Part shown: positions 30,532 to 40,863 of the stretch, piece after piece
Numbering within the stretch: the stretch's first letter is position 1
Layout of the letters: each line of letters opens with the position of its first letter
Assembly: GCA_002803225.1 (NCBI GenBank)
Contig: NXFV01000168.1
Location: 1 to 64,000, forward strand
Source: Gamarada debralockiae
Lineage: Eukaryota > Ascomycota > Leotiomycetes > Helotiales > Hyphodiscaceae
Reading direction: 5' to 3'
DNA length: 64,000 nt
The notes under the pieces: generated by a model
Told to the model about the DNA's origin: nothing
Databases searched by the model: none
What the model saw: only the letters and a program-made list of their open reading frames with translations
Position numbers and translations under genes: made by a program

Positions 30532-31571
30532 ATGTCTGTTCCGAGGACGACGAGCCCAGTTCCAGACTGGATAGAAACTCCATATCCTCATCTCGAGCAT
30601 TCTCTTGTCTCGTTCCCCTCCAAACATGTTCTTCTTGTAACGATCAACCGTGAGGAATTTATGAATTGTCTCCCCGTCGAAGCAACAATCGAATTAGGAG
30701 CGCTGTGGAAATGGTATGATGCTGAACCAGAATTGTGAGATTTCCAGAATTCCCGGCGCTTTACAATTTACACACCAGTCTGATAACTTTGACCTATGAC
30801 AGACGTTGTGCAGTCTTTACTGGGGTATGGATGTTCATGATCATGTATGGCGAGCTTTGTTGACAGTAAACAGGCAGGAATACGGGCATTTTGCGCGGGA
30901 ATGGATCTCAAGCAACGTCTAGACATCATCAAAACCAAGGAAGTGGCACTCGAGTACCCTCAGGGCGGGTTTGCAGGAATGACGAATCGCGTTGGGAAGA
31001 AGCCCATCATCGTTGCATGTAATGGACATGCTCATGGTGCGCCGTCCCTCTCTCCTTGATTCCAGTCGGCTTTTAAGGACCTATCAACAATCTAATCTGA
31101 CTATCAGGCGGCGGCTTCGAAATCGTTCTCAACGCAGACGTAATTTTTGCATCCCCAAACGCGACTTTCTGTCTGCCAGAAGTGCTCCGCGGCGTCTCTG
31201 CCCTTGCTGGCGCGCTGCCACGTGCCATGCTCCTTTTTGGAAATCATCGCACTATGGATCTGATTCTCACTGGACGGCGCCTTTCAGTTGAGGAAGCTCT
31301 GTCGTGGGGGCTCATCAAAGAGATTGTTCCTCAGGAGCAGCTGCTGGCAAGAGCACTTGCGTATGCAAGGGAAATCGCGGAGAAAAGTCCTGATAGCGTA
31401 ATTATTTCTAGATTGGGGGCGAGAGAGGTGTGGGAGACGGGTGTTAGCAGAGCCACGATGAGGGGCCAGGAATTGTACGCCGAGGCGATGTTGAGAAGTC
31501 AGAACAGCGCCGAGGGACTTGCAGCATATCGGGAGAAAAGAAAACCACGGTGGCTGCCTTCGTATCTATGA
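30532..31571 (+). CDS. Enoyl-CoA hydratase/isomerase (crotonase), second copy
   Basis: Four exons, 30532-30734, 30803-30824, 30874-31036 and 31108-31571, join in frame to 283 residues. The second exon is just 22 bases. Motifs: FTGAGIRAFCAGMDLKQ (oxyanion hole), CNGHAHGGGFEIVLNADVIFA with Glu134, and FCLPEVLRGVSALAGALPRAM with Glu154, so both hydratase glutamates are kept. The tail KRKPRWLPSYL is homologous to the KPQWKPSRL tail of the first crotonase but ends SYL rather than SRL; SYL is not a canonical PTS1, so its peroxisomal import is doubtful. It is convergent with the MaoC gene (about 100 bp between stops). Confidence 0.87.
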
Positions 31572-31674
31572 TAGATCAATCAAATTGTGTCACATATTGG
31601 ACCTATATAGAACATTTGGTTTCGAAAATTCATTTGTGACACAGTGAGGATACAACTGCACTTCTATGTCATCT

Positions 31675-32742
31675 TTATAGTTTGCTCGATAGAAAGGGCT
31701 TTGCTATCCGCGCCATTCCATTTGATCTTTGAGATATTAGCCAGTACTCTCAAGTTACAAGGAAATTACTCACAGCGCCACTCGACCATCAGACTGGACA
31801 ATGGTCTGAAAAGCAATCTCTTCGAACCCATCCTTCTCCCCTGTTTTCCACATCCTCGTCTCTAGCGCATCACCCGGATATACTACACTGGCAAACCTCG
31901 CATTGAAACTTCTGAACCTGGCTGGATCACTGTCTCCCATGCACTTCAAAACTCCATGTGCAGCAATATTCCAAGTCCCCAATCCCTGAAGAATGGCACC
32001 CTTGAAACCTGCATTTCTTCCAAACTCATCGTCAGCATGCATGGGGTTGTAATCGCCACAAAGCCGATATAGCAGAGCTTGTTCTGGATTGGTTTGGAAG
32101 ACGTGGATGGCGTCCGGAGCGCGATTCGGGGGGTGGTATGAGGGCTTTGTAGGCCCTCGGGGTCCTCCATAACCGCCTTGCCCGATCCCAAAGGCCGTAG
32201 ACGTCAGCTTTGCGAATACAGTGTCGGTTTTGGTATCGCGGAGAGTATTTTCAGCTTCTAGTATCATATTTCCACCCTTATCGTACACTCCTAAAACCTT
32301 GCCGTTCAATTCCAGATCGAGACCATCTGAGCTGGTGGGAAGTGGGTGCAGAATCTCAATGCCCCTCTCTCCGTCTACGGACCGTTGCGGATCGAATGGA
32401 GGGGTGCCAGGTATAGCTGCGCTCACTGTTCTTTTGATGAAATCAAACACATCTTGGTCCGTTTGTTTGAAGGCAAGATTGATGGGAAAGGTCGGGAAGG
32501 CGGCAAATCGTGGATGAAGTTCATAGAGGAAGTGAAGCTCGTCCTTTGTCACTCCTATTGCATTGGCCTGTCGTTCTCATCAGAGCTGCTGGAAGAATTG
32601 GTCAGTGAGAAAGACCTACGAACAGCAAAACGTCCCGCCGTAAATAACTAGCTTTTATTGGAGCCAGCTGATGGCCCACTGCTTTGGTGAAATCGACATT
32701 ATCGTATCTGCCAGAAGAATTCCTTGTTGGTACCAGAGCCAT
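31675..32742 (-). CDS. MaoC-like (R)-enoyl-CoA hydratase 2, peroxisomal, PTS1 SKL
   Basis: Three exons, 32742-32620, 32567-31774 and 31726-31675, join to 322 residues. The hydratase-2 motif YRLCGDYNPMHADDEFGRNAGF is complete, with catalytic Asp213 and His218. The N-terminal half is the substrate-binding non-catalytic hot-dog domain (NAIGVTKDELHFLYELHPRF, FPTFPINL) seen in two-domain eukaryotic hydratase 2 (the C-terminal part of peroxisomal Mfe2/Fox2). The small last exon, after a GTGAGT intron with a CTAAT branch-like site, supplies SNGMARIAKPFLSSKL, ending in the consensus PTS1 SKL. Leaving out this exon would hide the targeting signal. It hydrates trans-2-enoyl-CoA to the (R)-3-hydroxyacyl-CoA. 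It closes the block on the right. Confidence 0.9.
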
Positions 32743-33428
32743 GTGTAGTCAACTTTTGCCAGTAAGGACGATCTTTTAAATGTCTGAAATGGTGCTTCAT
32801 TCGAAACCGACTGTAAAATTAAGTTCCACGTGCCCACCAAGCTATAATTTAGCGATCAAGTCCCTGTAGTCCTAACTTTCAGCGCCGGTGCGGGGTAATG
32901 CGGGTAAAAGTGCGGTGTCCGGGGGTACGCATCTCGGTACTGCAAATCACGAGATGGCAATTATGCCATTATATGAGTCTCACTACTAAGAATACTGAAC
33001 CTGAATTGATCATGAATTTCGAAACCACTTCTCCCATTCAATGATCGGATAGCGTATCAGCTAGGGACACATCCGAACTCTCTACACCCAGGGCCAATAA
33101 CATTGTCAATGTTGCAATTGCCCTAGTATATCGAACTTGTATTACATCAATATGGTGATATTGACTTATATTTTGAAAACAGATCGATATTACAATATAA
33201 TACTTTTAAGTTTGATTCGACACTAGCTATAATATATTAAAAGAAACTAAACTCTAATAGCTAGCCAATTATATTACAAAGTAGTCTTTACATTCTTAGC
33301 CTTCTTTATTTTCTTGCTTACCCTCCCACTGCTTAAAACAGGCCTAGAGCTCTCCTCTACCTTAATATCTAGCTTATCCTCCGGGTTAGATCTTGCCTTC
33401 CTTTTGTAGAGATTTTAAGTAATTTACT
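32743..33428. other. Intergenic, increasingly AT-rich DNA
   Basis: The first part should be the MaoC promoter. After about 33100 the sequence is AT-rich and leads into the repeat block. No gene recognised. Confidence 0.4.
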
Positions 33429-34050
33429 TGTGACAGCTCGACAAAATAAAGTCTAACGCATTAAAGACTCTTCGAAGAAGAGCTGCATTATACAAAATAC
33501 TAAGCTAAGGAGAGAAGAGAAAGGTTCTATAAGTATACAACTTAATATATTTAAAGGGCGCACTAGCGCGTTATATATTACTATATATTAATGTGACAGC
33601 GCTGGTGCGCGGCGGTATGCTGCGGTATGCGTCGGCGTTGGGCTGTCACCTATATATAGTAGAATAGCGAATAAGGCTCCAACCTTATTCTTGTGCCTTT
33701 TTGGCCAGTTGGCGTAGGGGTTAAAGCTATTCTCACCGCTACTTATGTTTGCTTGGTTTGCATCCGTCACATTAAGTCAAGTGATATTCGCTAGAACTAT
33801 TACAATTGCTTAAGCTAGGGCTTAACATTTCCTTAAGAGCTGACAGACTAATCTTGCTGTACACGTGATCAGGTGATATTTGCCAGAACTGGCACAGCTG
33901 TGAGGAATCTGGGTGCGCGTGCGCGGCATGCGTCGGCATTGGGTACTTACCCTTATATAGTAGAATAGCGAAATGCCCTTCGGTCAATTCTTGTGCCTTT
34001 TTGGCTGGTTGGCGCAGTGGGGTAAAGCTATTCCCCTCCAGTTTCGTCAC
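33429..34050 (+). repeat. Composite TGTGACAG-family repeat block with internal direct repeats
   Basis: TGTGACAGCTCGAC starts at 33429 and TGTGACAGCGC at 33591. Two direct copies of about 130 bp (33604-33740 and 33912-34040) share GGTGCGCG, ATGCGTCGGC, TATATAGTAGAATAGCG, TTCTTGTGCCTTTTTGGC and TTGGCG.AG. The segments 33429-33575 and 33832-33890 match, inverted, the repeat at 3352-3686, and the MITE at 23276 shares the ends. Open frames here are by-products of the repeat. It bounds the peroxisomal gene block on its right side. Confidence 0.65.
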
Positions 34051-34667
34051 AACAGCTGCTATAGGCAAGGAGTAAGTTTGCTTTTTACAGTTAGCTGCAA
34101 TATTATCAAGATATAAGTTAAGAGGCAATACTAGGCATTTAGTTTCCACTTATATTATTTGTATTATCTTATAGGTCCTAGCTATCTTCTAAATTGCTTA
34201 GTTCTAGACTATTTCTAACTTCTGACCTAGACCTTTTGCTTTCCCTACTTCAACTGTTGGCTAAGTAGTACGTGATGACGGCGCTAATGTAAAAGAGGCA
34301 AGGTGTATGAACTTTTACTATTGCAGCCCACTTCTTCGGATAAAGAATCCACTAACAAGGTTTAATCTCTTCACATATAATGTGGCTACCTGAGTGAACG
34401 AGATCATCTGTGATAGGCTTAGCATCTGGAAGTGAGAGAAAAGATGAAAAAAGACAAAAGGCAAAAGACAAAAATGAATGTGAAGCTTAAAACAGCGGCA
34501 GATTCGCTTACTGTAGAGGCCCCTTGCATGAATAATATCAATCCCCTTCCGGGCAGAGAAAGTATTTTGGATCTTGGCGTTACGTAACTTATACATAAGG
34601 CCCGGAATACCGCCAATAATACATGGAGAAGAGGAAACGGAACTGTTCAGAGGCCGCCACTGGGAGC
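34051..34667. other. Intergenic DNA
   Basis: 3' flank of the minus-strand phosphohexomutase. No gene recognised. Confidence 0.35.
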
Positions 34668-36383
34668 TTACTGCACCATCAGCTCTAAACGCCTGAGGAG
34701 GCCGTCTGGCTCCGCGACTCCCTGGCTGGCAATCGAGTCGGCGCGCTCCTGCGTGTCAGCAACAGAGTAGATGCGCAGTTCATCGGCGTTGCCAGATGGA
34801 CGGAAATGAGCGACATCGCCATCAGCAAAGATGATGCGAACTCCGTCGGTGTAGATGATCTGGGCGACCGGAGTAAAACCGGAATCTGCAGAGAACACAG
34901 TCTGGACGTTGCGACGAATCTGGTCAAGCTGCTCAGCGTGAGACTCCTCCAATCCGTGCGTAGCTCCATCAGCATCGCGAACGATGATGTGGCCAGGATG
35001 ATAACAGATGTCTTGCATCCATGCTTCTGGGGGTGAAAAGTGCTGGATAATTTTCATGCTTGTTGAACGAGGGAAGTTCCGAAGCAAGGCAGCGCGGCTG
35101 AAACGGCGGGGCAGCGTCTCGAAGAGTTTGGGCAGCGTGATCTGGCGATTGTGCGCCGCGAACAGCGCGCAGAGCAGAGGAAGGAACGCGTCTCTCGTGG
35201 GAAGCGCAGTGAGCACGTGGCCGTTGCGTTCGATGTCAGTGCCTGTGAGAAAGCCGCCGTTGGCCTCCCATCCACAGACGCGCTGACGCCCATTGCTGGT
35301 GGCTCGCTGCATCCCGGCGATCACATAGGGACTGCCGATTTTGGTCTTCGGTTCAGTAACGGCAGCTAGCGGGCCACGATCGATGGCATCGTTCGTGCTA
35401 ATCGGGACGACGGCGGCGCCGATGCCCAGAAACTCGGCAACAATCATGCCCAAACGGTCGCCGCTGAAGAAACAGAGGGTGTCTCCGTCAGGAGCAATGA
35501 GCAGTGGACGATCGCTGTCCCCGTCAGTGGATATAATGGCGTCGAACGTCTGGCCGGCTTGATCGCACAGCTTCTGGACGGTATCGAGCTGGGCCTGGTC
35601 GATGGCTTCGGTATCGATTGGTACGAACGTGTCGCTGCGGCCGGCAGGCGTGACCTCAGCCCCAAGCGCCTGAAAGATCTCAACCAGAAGATCACGACCA
35701 ACAGCAGAGTGTTGGTATGCGAGGAGCTTCATGCCCTGGAGCCGTTCTCCTTCGAAGAAATCCAGGTAGCGCTGGATATAGGCCTTTCTGCCGTCGGCCG
35801 TTACGGGTAGCAGGTCGGATTGTGCGTTGCGGAAGACGCCTTGGCTGTCGAACAGCGAGTCAGTGTAGGCCTGTGAGAGCAGCTCTTCCCGCGTGATTGC
35901 AACTGCGTCATTGATGGGCTGTTCATCCTTCTTCATGAGCTCGCCTTTGGAGGTGTTCAGCTTGTAGCCATTGCGGTCGAAGGGAATGTGGCTGCCTGTG
36001 ACCATGATGCTGCCCTTGCCGTGCTTGAGGGCCCAGTACGTGAGGGCAGGCGTGGGGATCGCGCCAAGGTTGATGGGGTGCATGCCGGTATCCTTCAAGG
36101 CCCGCTCTACAGCTTGGCAGAGGGCGCCGCGGCCATTATCAACGTATGCCGTGGAGCTGGGGCGGAGGTCGTACGCGTAATAAAAGTCGTCGCCGGCGTT
36201 GATGCCGCCTTCGGATTGCGGGAGCGCTTGGAGGTAACGGATTTCGGCGACGACATTAGTGTAGATTTCGAGCTGAGTCAAATGTATGACTTCGCCACGG
36301 CGACCGCTTGTGCCGAATTTGAGAGGGTGTGGTTTGTAGGCAAGGTGGAAACGAAGGGCATCCGTGGCAGCAATGGCGGACAT
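34668..36383 (-). CDS. Phosphoglucomutase/phosphomannomutase-type phosphohexomutase, bacterial-like
   Basis: Intronless, 571 residues, ATG 36383. It has the four-domain alpha-D-phosphohexomutase layout: KFGTSGRRG at the start, the phosphoserine loop IMVTGSHIPFDRNGYK with Ser131, the metal loop STDGDSDRP (Asp287, Asp289, Asp291), the sugar-binding loop GWEANGGF (371-378), and a C-terminal phosphate-binding domain. It would interconvert hexose 1- and 6-phosphates. The gene is GC-richer than its surroundings and lacks introns, and the loop TGSHIP followed by DRNG is more typical of bacterial enzymes than of fungal Pgm1/Sec53. Transfer from bacteria is therefore likely, but that is inference and would need a tree. 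It is divergent from the esterase at 37034. Confidence 0.88.
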   Translation of the reverse strand: MSAIAATDALRFHLAYKPHPLKFGTSGRRGEVIHLTQLEIYTNVVAEIRYLQALPQSEGGINAGDDFYYAYDLRPSSTAYVDNGRGALCQAVERALKDTGMHPINLGAIPTPALTYWALKHGKGSIMVTGSHIPFDRNGYKLNTSKGELMKKDEQPINDAVAITREELLSQAYTDSLFDSQGVFRNAQSDLLPVTADGRKAYIQRYLDFFEGERLQGMKLLAYQHSAVGRDLLVEIFQALGAEVTPAGRSDTFVPIDTEAIDQAQLDTVQKLCDQAGQTFDAIISTDGDSDRPLLIAPDGDTLCFFSGDRLGMIVAEFLGIGAAVVPISTNDAIDRGPLAAVTEPKTKIGSPYVIAGMQRATSNGRQRVCGWEANGGFLTGTDIERNGHVLTALPTRDAFLPLLCALFAAHNRQITLPKLFETLPRRFSRAALLRNFPRSTSMKIIQHFSPPEAWMQDICYHPGHIIVRDADGATHGLEESHAEQLDQIRRNVQTVFSADSGFTPVAQIIYTDGVRIIFADGDVAHFRPSGNADELRIYSVADTQERADSIASQGVAEPDGLLRRLELMVQ

Positions 36384-37033
36384 CTTGATCTTGGTCTGAT
36401 CACGGTTCAGGATTGGGTTGGTATAGTGGCAGAATCAGTCCGATGTCTCTTGGTGCAAGTCACAACGGATTTGAGGGAGAGGATCGAGGGATAGCAGTGA
36501 AGGAGAGGGAGCGAACATCTGTTGATAAGTTGTTGCGGGATGGGAACAGTTTCAGTTTCTCATTTTCTTAAGTGTCGTACTAGTTCATTGCAGGCGAGCC
36601 AATTAAGGTTCAACTACAGTACGTTCAGGTACGCTGCCTCTTTAAGTTTAGCGCATCTACTTCAGGTATAGCGCCTCGGCATTCTCGCACCTTGTACGAG
36701 CAAGCCAATCAGGCCTCTTCCGCTTGTAAGCTTATGCAGGGTAAAGTTAACATGTACGGCCTTTCTCAATTCAAATTCGGCGACGTCTGAATCTTACTAA
36801 GTCCATTCATTTCAGACACTGTCAGCTTTCCTCATGTTGGTTGGAATGCTGATACCCTTCCTTATAGGGTCTAGTCTGTATTTGCGTCTTACTCTAGTAT
36901 AAAGGGCGTATCCCCCCCCTTGATTTTTTTACGCTCCTTAGATATCAAGCTAGTCAAGAATTCTATGATATTTCGCCCGAAAACCGTCCCAACTGACACC
37001 TTTCGAGCTTTCCATAACATAGCTTGACTGATC
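36384..37033. promoter_or_regulatory. Divergent intergenic region (phosphohexomutase / serine hydrolase)
   Basis: 650 bp between two divergent starts, presumably holding both promoters. A short C/T-rich run lies near 36915. No assigned motif. Confidence 0.35.
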
Positions 37034-38272
37034 ATGGAGTCGCGGCTGACACGACTCTTCGAAAACTCCACCAAAGAGGGGAAGATAGCTGGAATCGCAG
37101 CCATTGCCCTAGATAAGTCTGGCAATGTTCTCTTCAAGGGGAGCTGGGGAACCACCAATCTAGCAGATGAGAATGCCCCAGCTTTCGCTGAAAATACACC
37201 AGTGATCCTCTTTTCCTGCACAAAAATTATCACGACCGTGGCGGCGCTCCAATTAATCGAGCAGGGGAAGATAGGGCTTGACGATACAGTCGAAAAGTAC
37301 GTCCCCAGCATGAAAGACATCCAAGTTCTCGAAGGCTGGCAGACCAACGGCGAGCCCATCTGTCGACCTGCTAAAACGGAGGCCACCGTCCGCCATCTCA
37401 TGACACACACCTCCGGCTTCACCTATGACTTCTTCGATGCGAAGACTTTCAAGTGGCGCGAAGCACAAAACCAACCGCCTGCAGCCTATCACGCTGGCGC
37501 ACGAGACTACTACGCCACGCCTCTCTCCTTCGACCCCGGTGCTCAGTACGAATATGGTGTCAACACGGACTGGCTCGGTTTCGTCGTCGAGGCCGTATCA
37601 GGAATGCCCCTTCACGAGTATGTGACGAAGAACATAACGATTCCACTTGGAATGCTCGACACGGGCCCTCACCTTAAGCTTGGCCAGTCCTACCTTGTGA
37701 TGCATCACCGAGGCAACGATGGGAGTTTGATAGCTAACCCAGACCTCAATTTACACGGTGCGAAACCCGAAGTGTATGGAGGAGGGCATTATCTCTACTC
37801 GACGCTGAATGATTATTCAACATTCCTGCTTGCTCTGTTGAATGGAGGCACACATCCTGCGTCCAAGGTCCAGATCCTTCGGCCAGAATCGGTCAAGGAG
37901 TACATCTTCGCAGATCACCTCTCACGACTAGGCATTTCAACTGCAGGAGTCGGCGAGTTCCGGACCACGCTACCGCCCGTTACTGGCGATGGCGATTTGT
38001 TACCCGGAATCTCGAAGTCGGTGTCGTGCGGACTCATGCTGAACATGCAGGACAATCCCACCGGTCGCCCTGCTGGAAGCGGCCAATGGTGTGGCCTGGG
38101 CAATTTGTTCTACTGGATAGATCCCGTAAATGGGAAGTTGGGGTTAGTCATGTCGGGTATATTTCCGTTCCTTGATCGTGAGGTGTTGACATTATTTGAT
38201 GAGTTGGAGAGGATGGTATATGGACATGACAGTGCAACGGAGGGTGAGCAGCGAAATTTCAAATTGCCATAG
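37034..38272 (+). CDS. Serine beta-lactamase-like esterase/transferase (class C fold, EstB/LovD type)
   Basis: Single exon, 412 residues, ATG 37034. The nucleophile motif SCTK (Ser61, Lys64) is followed by the conserved helix LQLIEQGKIGLDDTVEKYVP, then RHLMTHTSGF, and the Tyr region PGAQYEYGVNTDWLG with Tyr174 as the likely catalytic base. A late GSGQWCGLGNLFYWIDP block forms the wall of the active site. No signal peptide is seen, so it is probably cytosolic, like fungal LovD-type acyltransferases and family VIII carboxylesterases. Many such fungal proteins transfer or hydrolyse acyl groups of secondary metabolites; the substrate here is unknown. No backbone genes for such a product are visible. 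Confidence 0.87.
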   Translation: MESRLTRLFENSTKEGKIAGIAAIALDKSGNVLFKGSWGTTNLADENAPAFAENTPVILFSCTKIITTVAALQLIEQGKIGLDDTVEKYVPSMKDIQVLEGWQTNGEPICRPAKTEATVRHLMTHTSGFTYDFFDAKTFKWREAQNQPPAAYHAGARDYYATPLSFDPGAQYEYGVNTDWLGFVVEAVSGMPLHEYVTKNITIPLGMLDTGPHLKLGQSYLVMHHRGNDGSLIANPDLNLHGAKPEVYGGGHYLYSTLNDYSTFLLALLNGGTHPASKVQILRPESVKEYIFADHLSRLGISTAGVGEFRTTLPPVTGDGDLLPGISKSVSCGLMLNMQDNPTGRPAGSGQWCGLGNLFYWIDPVNGKLGLVMSGIFPFLDREVLTLFDELERMVYGHDSATEGEQRNFKLP

Positions 38273-38683
38273 ATTTCATACACGACTTCCGGACTCCATG
38301 AAGACACATTCAACACGGAATTGAAAGAGTTGAGCTCATCCCCTTGATCTAGCAATTCTATCGACTTCTATTCTGCATATAATGTTCCGCCCTTAGATGA
38401 TCTTCGCGCAGCTGCCTGCTGGCCATAAGCCAGATCCCATATGGCACCCAGATGATTGATCGTCGATGATCCAGCATAGCAGTGCACGCTATTATAATTT
38501 GCAAACTAAATGGTCTCAAACTAGGAAGGTTAGGGCCATTATGAGGGCATACCAATCACACGAGGGAGGGGGTTACTATTGTGTCAATCAAAATATTAAA
38601 GAGAAAAATAATTATTCACGAATCCATTTCTCAAAGTCCCTGACTTCTCACTCTCTCATCTCCTTCTACTACTATTTCCATAG
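38273..38683. other. Intergenic DNA between convergent genes
   Basis: 410 bp, no gene or repeat recognised. Confidence 0.35.
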
Positions 38684-40860
38684 TCATAGAAAACCTTTCA
38701 TTCCCGCCATCTCCTCCGCTTCCATCCACTTCTCCACCTCATCGTCCTTCATCATCCCCGCCTTCTCTAGCACGGGGATCGCATTTCCATTCTGTAGCTG
38801 CGCAATCGTATGCCAGCTCTGACCCACTAATGAATTCTTCGTCCTTAAGTGAAATATTATCGTGATAGTGATGACTGTGAAAAGGTGGAGCAACATAACT
38901 ATTGTGAAGAAGGTAACTCCCAAATGGCGGCGAGGTTGGACGGCGGGCTTGAACAGGCTGAAGTATGCCGTCGATGTGGGGTCGAATTGAGGCAGTCTGT
39001 GAGAAGAGACGTTAAGATGGTTAGCGAGAGGAGATTTGATAGTGTTACGTAAGTGCCTTCAATTGGACTTGACTTGAATAATTTTTATACGTGGGTTCAA
39101 TTTGCGTGATGGAGAGGAGGACCGACCTTACCTGTCATAGTACTGCATCATGTTAACTACGGTAAAGAGGGCCTGTAGGCAGTCGCTACTCTTCTGGAAT
39201 CCTTGATGGAGTTCTGAAGATCGATGATAGTGCCAAATGGATGCCGAAAGTATTATCGTCCATAGCGCCGTATCGCCGAGACGGGACTTCCCTCGTATTC
39301 ACTTAGGTAGTATCCAATGTCCTGTCACTCATACACGGGTGGTGTGAAATGATTTGTTTATATTCCAAAACCATAGGTTTTCATCCAGCGCCGTCGTTCC
39401 ATGATGTCTGGGTTCCCTATCCCATTGCATGTATACTCAGCTGTCCGATTCTGAAGGCTGAGGATTCCACGATCATTCAAAGACCTTTGGACACTATCGG
39501 CTCCGAGTTGGCGAGTCATGTTACGGGCATCAAGAAGGGTAGAGGAGGTGTTGCACTTACTCAATGTTGGCTCAGCATTAGGAGTGGAGCCATTAGTGGC
39601 AACTAGTGCATCAATAGCGGTGAAATGCAAGAAGCAGTAGCTAATTGAAACTGACTTGAAGTTAGGGAAGGTGTATGGAGCTTGGAAAGTCGTCCACATA
39701 GCCCATTCGTCCACAATTTCTGTCCAATTGTTGCCTTCAATCCTGATCATTGTGACATTTGGGTGTGACATTGGTAGAACTCCACTATAACTGACCATGA
39801 CGTATGATAGAGGATCTATCAGGATATCGGCGTTGAGAAGTGAAGTTGCACGCGTTCCAATGATATTTAGCCTGCCCCAGTCGAGAAACCTATCTGTATA
39901 GTTCAACCTGTTTCTTGCTACACACATGAAGATAGGCCACTCATCTGCGATCATTAGAGATGATTGTGCCATCTGGTAAATGAAAGTCACGGGTCAGTTT
40001 GCCCCACGCTCAGTGTCGGCAGTAGGCATCTGTGCAAAAAAGTCGACAATACCAGAGTCAAATATGATACCAGAATGGATTTCGCCCAGATATAGTGCCG
40101 CTAATCAAAGGCTTAAACTCATCGTTGAGGCCAGCCTCTTTCCTTAACTCAAATGTAAGATTCTGAACCACCGGTTTCACACATACAACATGGCTATTGA
40201 GAAGTGTTCCATATCTAGAGTAATAGTCGAGATTTTGGCGAACTGTAGCAGATATAATGGGTAGAATGCGCGTACAAGTGGGTCCAGTGTCGTCGATTTC
40301 ATGTTCACTTCTGTGTGCAGGCCCCGAATACTCTGCAAAGACTGGGAATTTTGCAGGCCTATAGTCACTATAGATAGGCTCATCTCCGAATAAGCTCGTG
40401 TTGTTGAGAGAGCATAGTACCTGGCTTGAAACCGCGTACCCTGGTATTGAGACAACCTCGAAATCCACAATTAGAGCGGTGGATGTCAAATAAGCCGCTA
40501 TCGTCGTAAAAGGTAGTAGGAAAATGAGGGACGAAAGGACTTTAGCGTGGCGTAGGAAATAGCGAACCGCCAAAAGCTTGAAGGGGTAGTCCAGAATTTA
40601 GTCTCCACAGAGATAGGAAAGCGGATCGTTTGAGAGCGAAGCCCGGAGTTTCCATGATAATTGCTGCAAGCATCGATGTCGCCAAGCTTGACTGGGTAGC
40701 CATGATAATCCGAAGAATAGCTGAGAGTAAGGTGACCGTCCTCTAAACGTAATTTTCCAGGACAAGCCACTTCAAGAACGGTATTCCCGCCTGCCCACCC
40801 TCCAGGAACCATAAAAATTCCCAATATAAGTAAGGCAATATATACTCCCCACACCCGTCG
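38684..40860 (-). pseudogene. Large fungal integral membrane/surface protein gene, inactivated
   Basis: Reading on the minus strand from about 40860: a helix GVYIALLILGIFMVP, then EVACPGKLRLEDG, then after a frameshift near 40580 RHAKVLSSLIFLLPFTTIAAYL and a Cys- and Asn-glycosite-rich outer domain, then after a second frameshift near 40085 an in-frame TGA near 39993 (a TGG-to-TGA type change), then MAQSSLMIADEWP onward. Downstream, good introns join exons ending at 39372, 39291-39132 and 38996-38684. The end is typical of a fungal family: a helix TIVMLLHLFTVITITIIFHL, then NSLVGQSWHTIAQLQNG and ILEKA-type text. No in-frame ATG start survives (TGA precedes the first helix). The family function is unknown. 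Confidence 0.6.
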
Positions 40861-40863
40861 CAA

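Noticed and set aside
33429..33771. A complete TGTGAC...GTCACA element with target duplication at the right-hand repeat
   Set aside because: The ends can be found, but flanking 5-mers (TTACT and TTAAG) do not match, so exact borders are not claimed.
33588..34149. Two minus-strand open frames sharing the text FAILLY and a Pro-Thr-His motif
   Set aside because: The similarity comes from the direct DNA repeat itself; frames do not extend beyond it and lack starts.
34806..36494. Long plus-strand frames opposite the phosphohexomutase
   Set aside because: They are mirror frames caused by the GC-rich codons of the real gene on the other strand.
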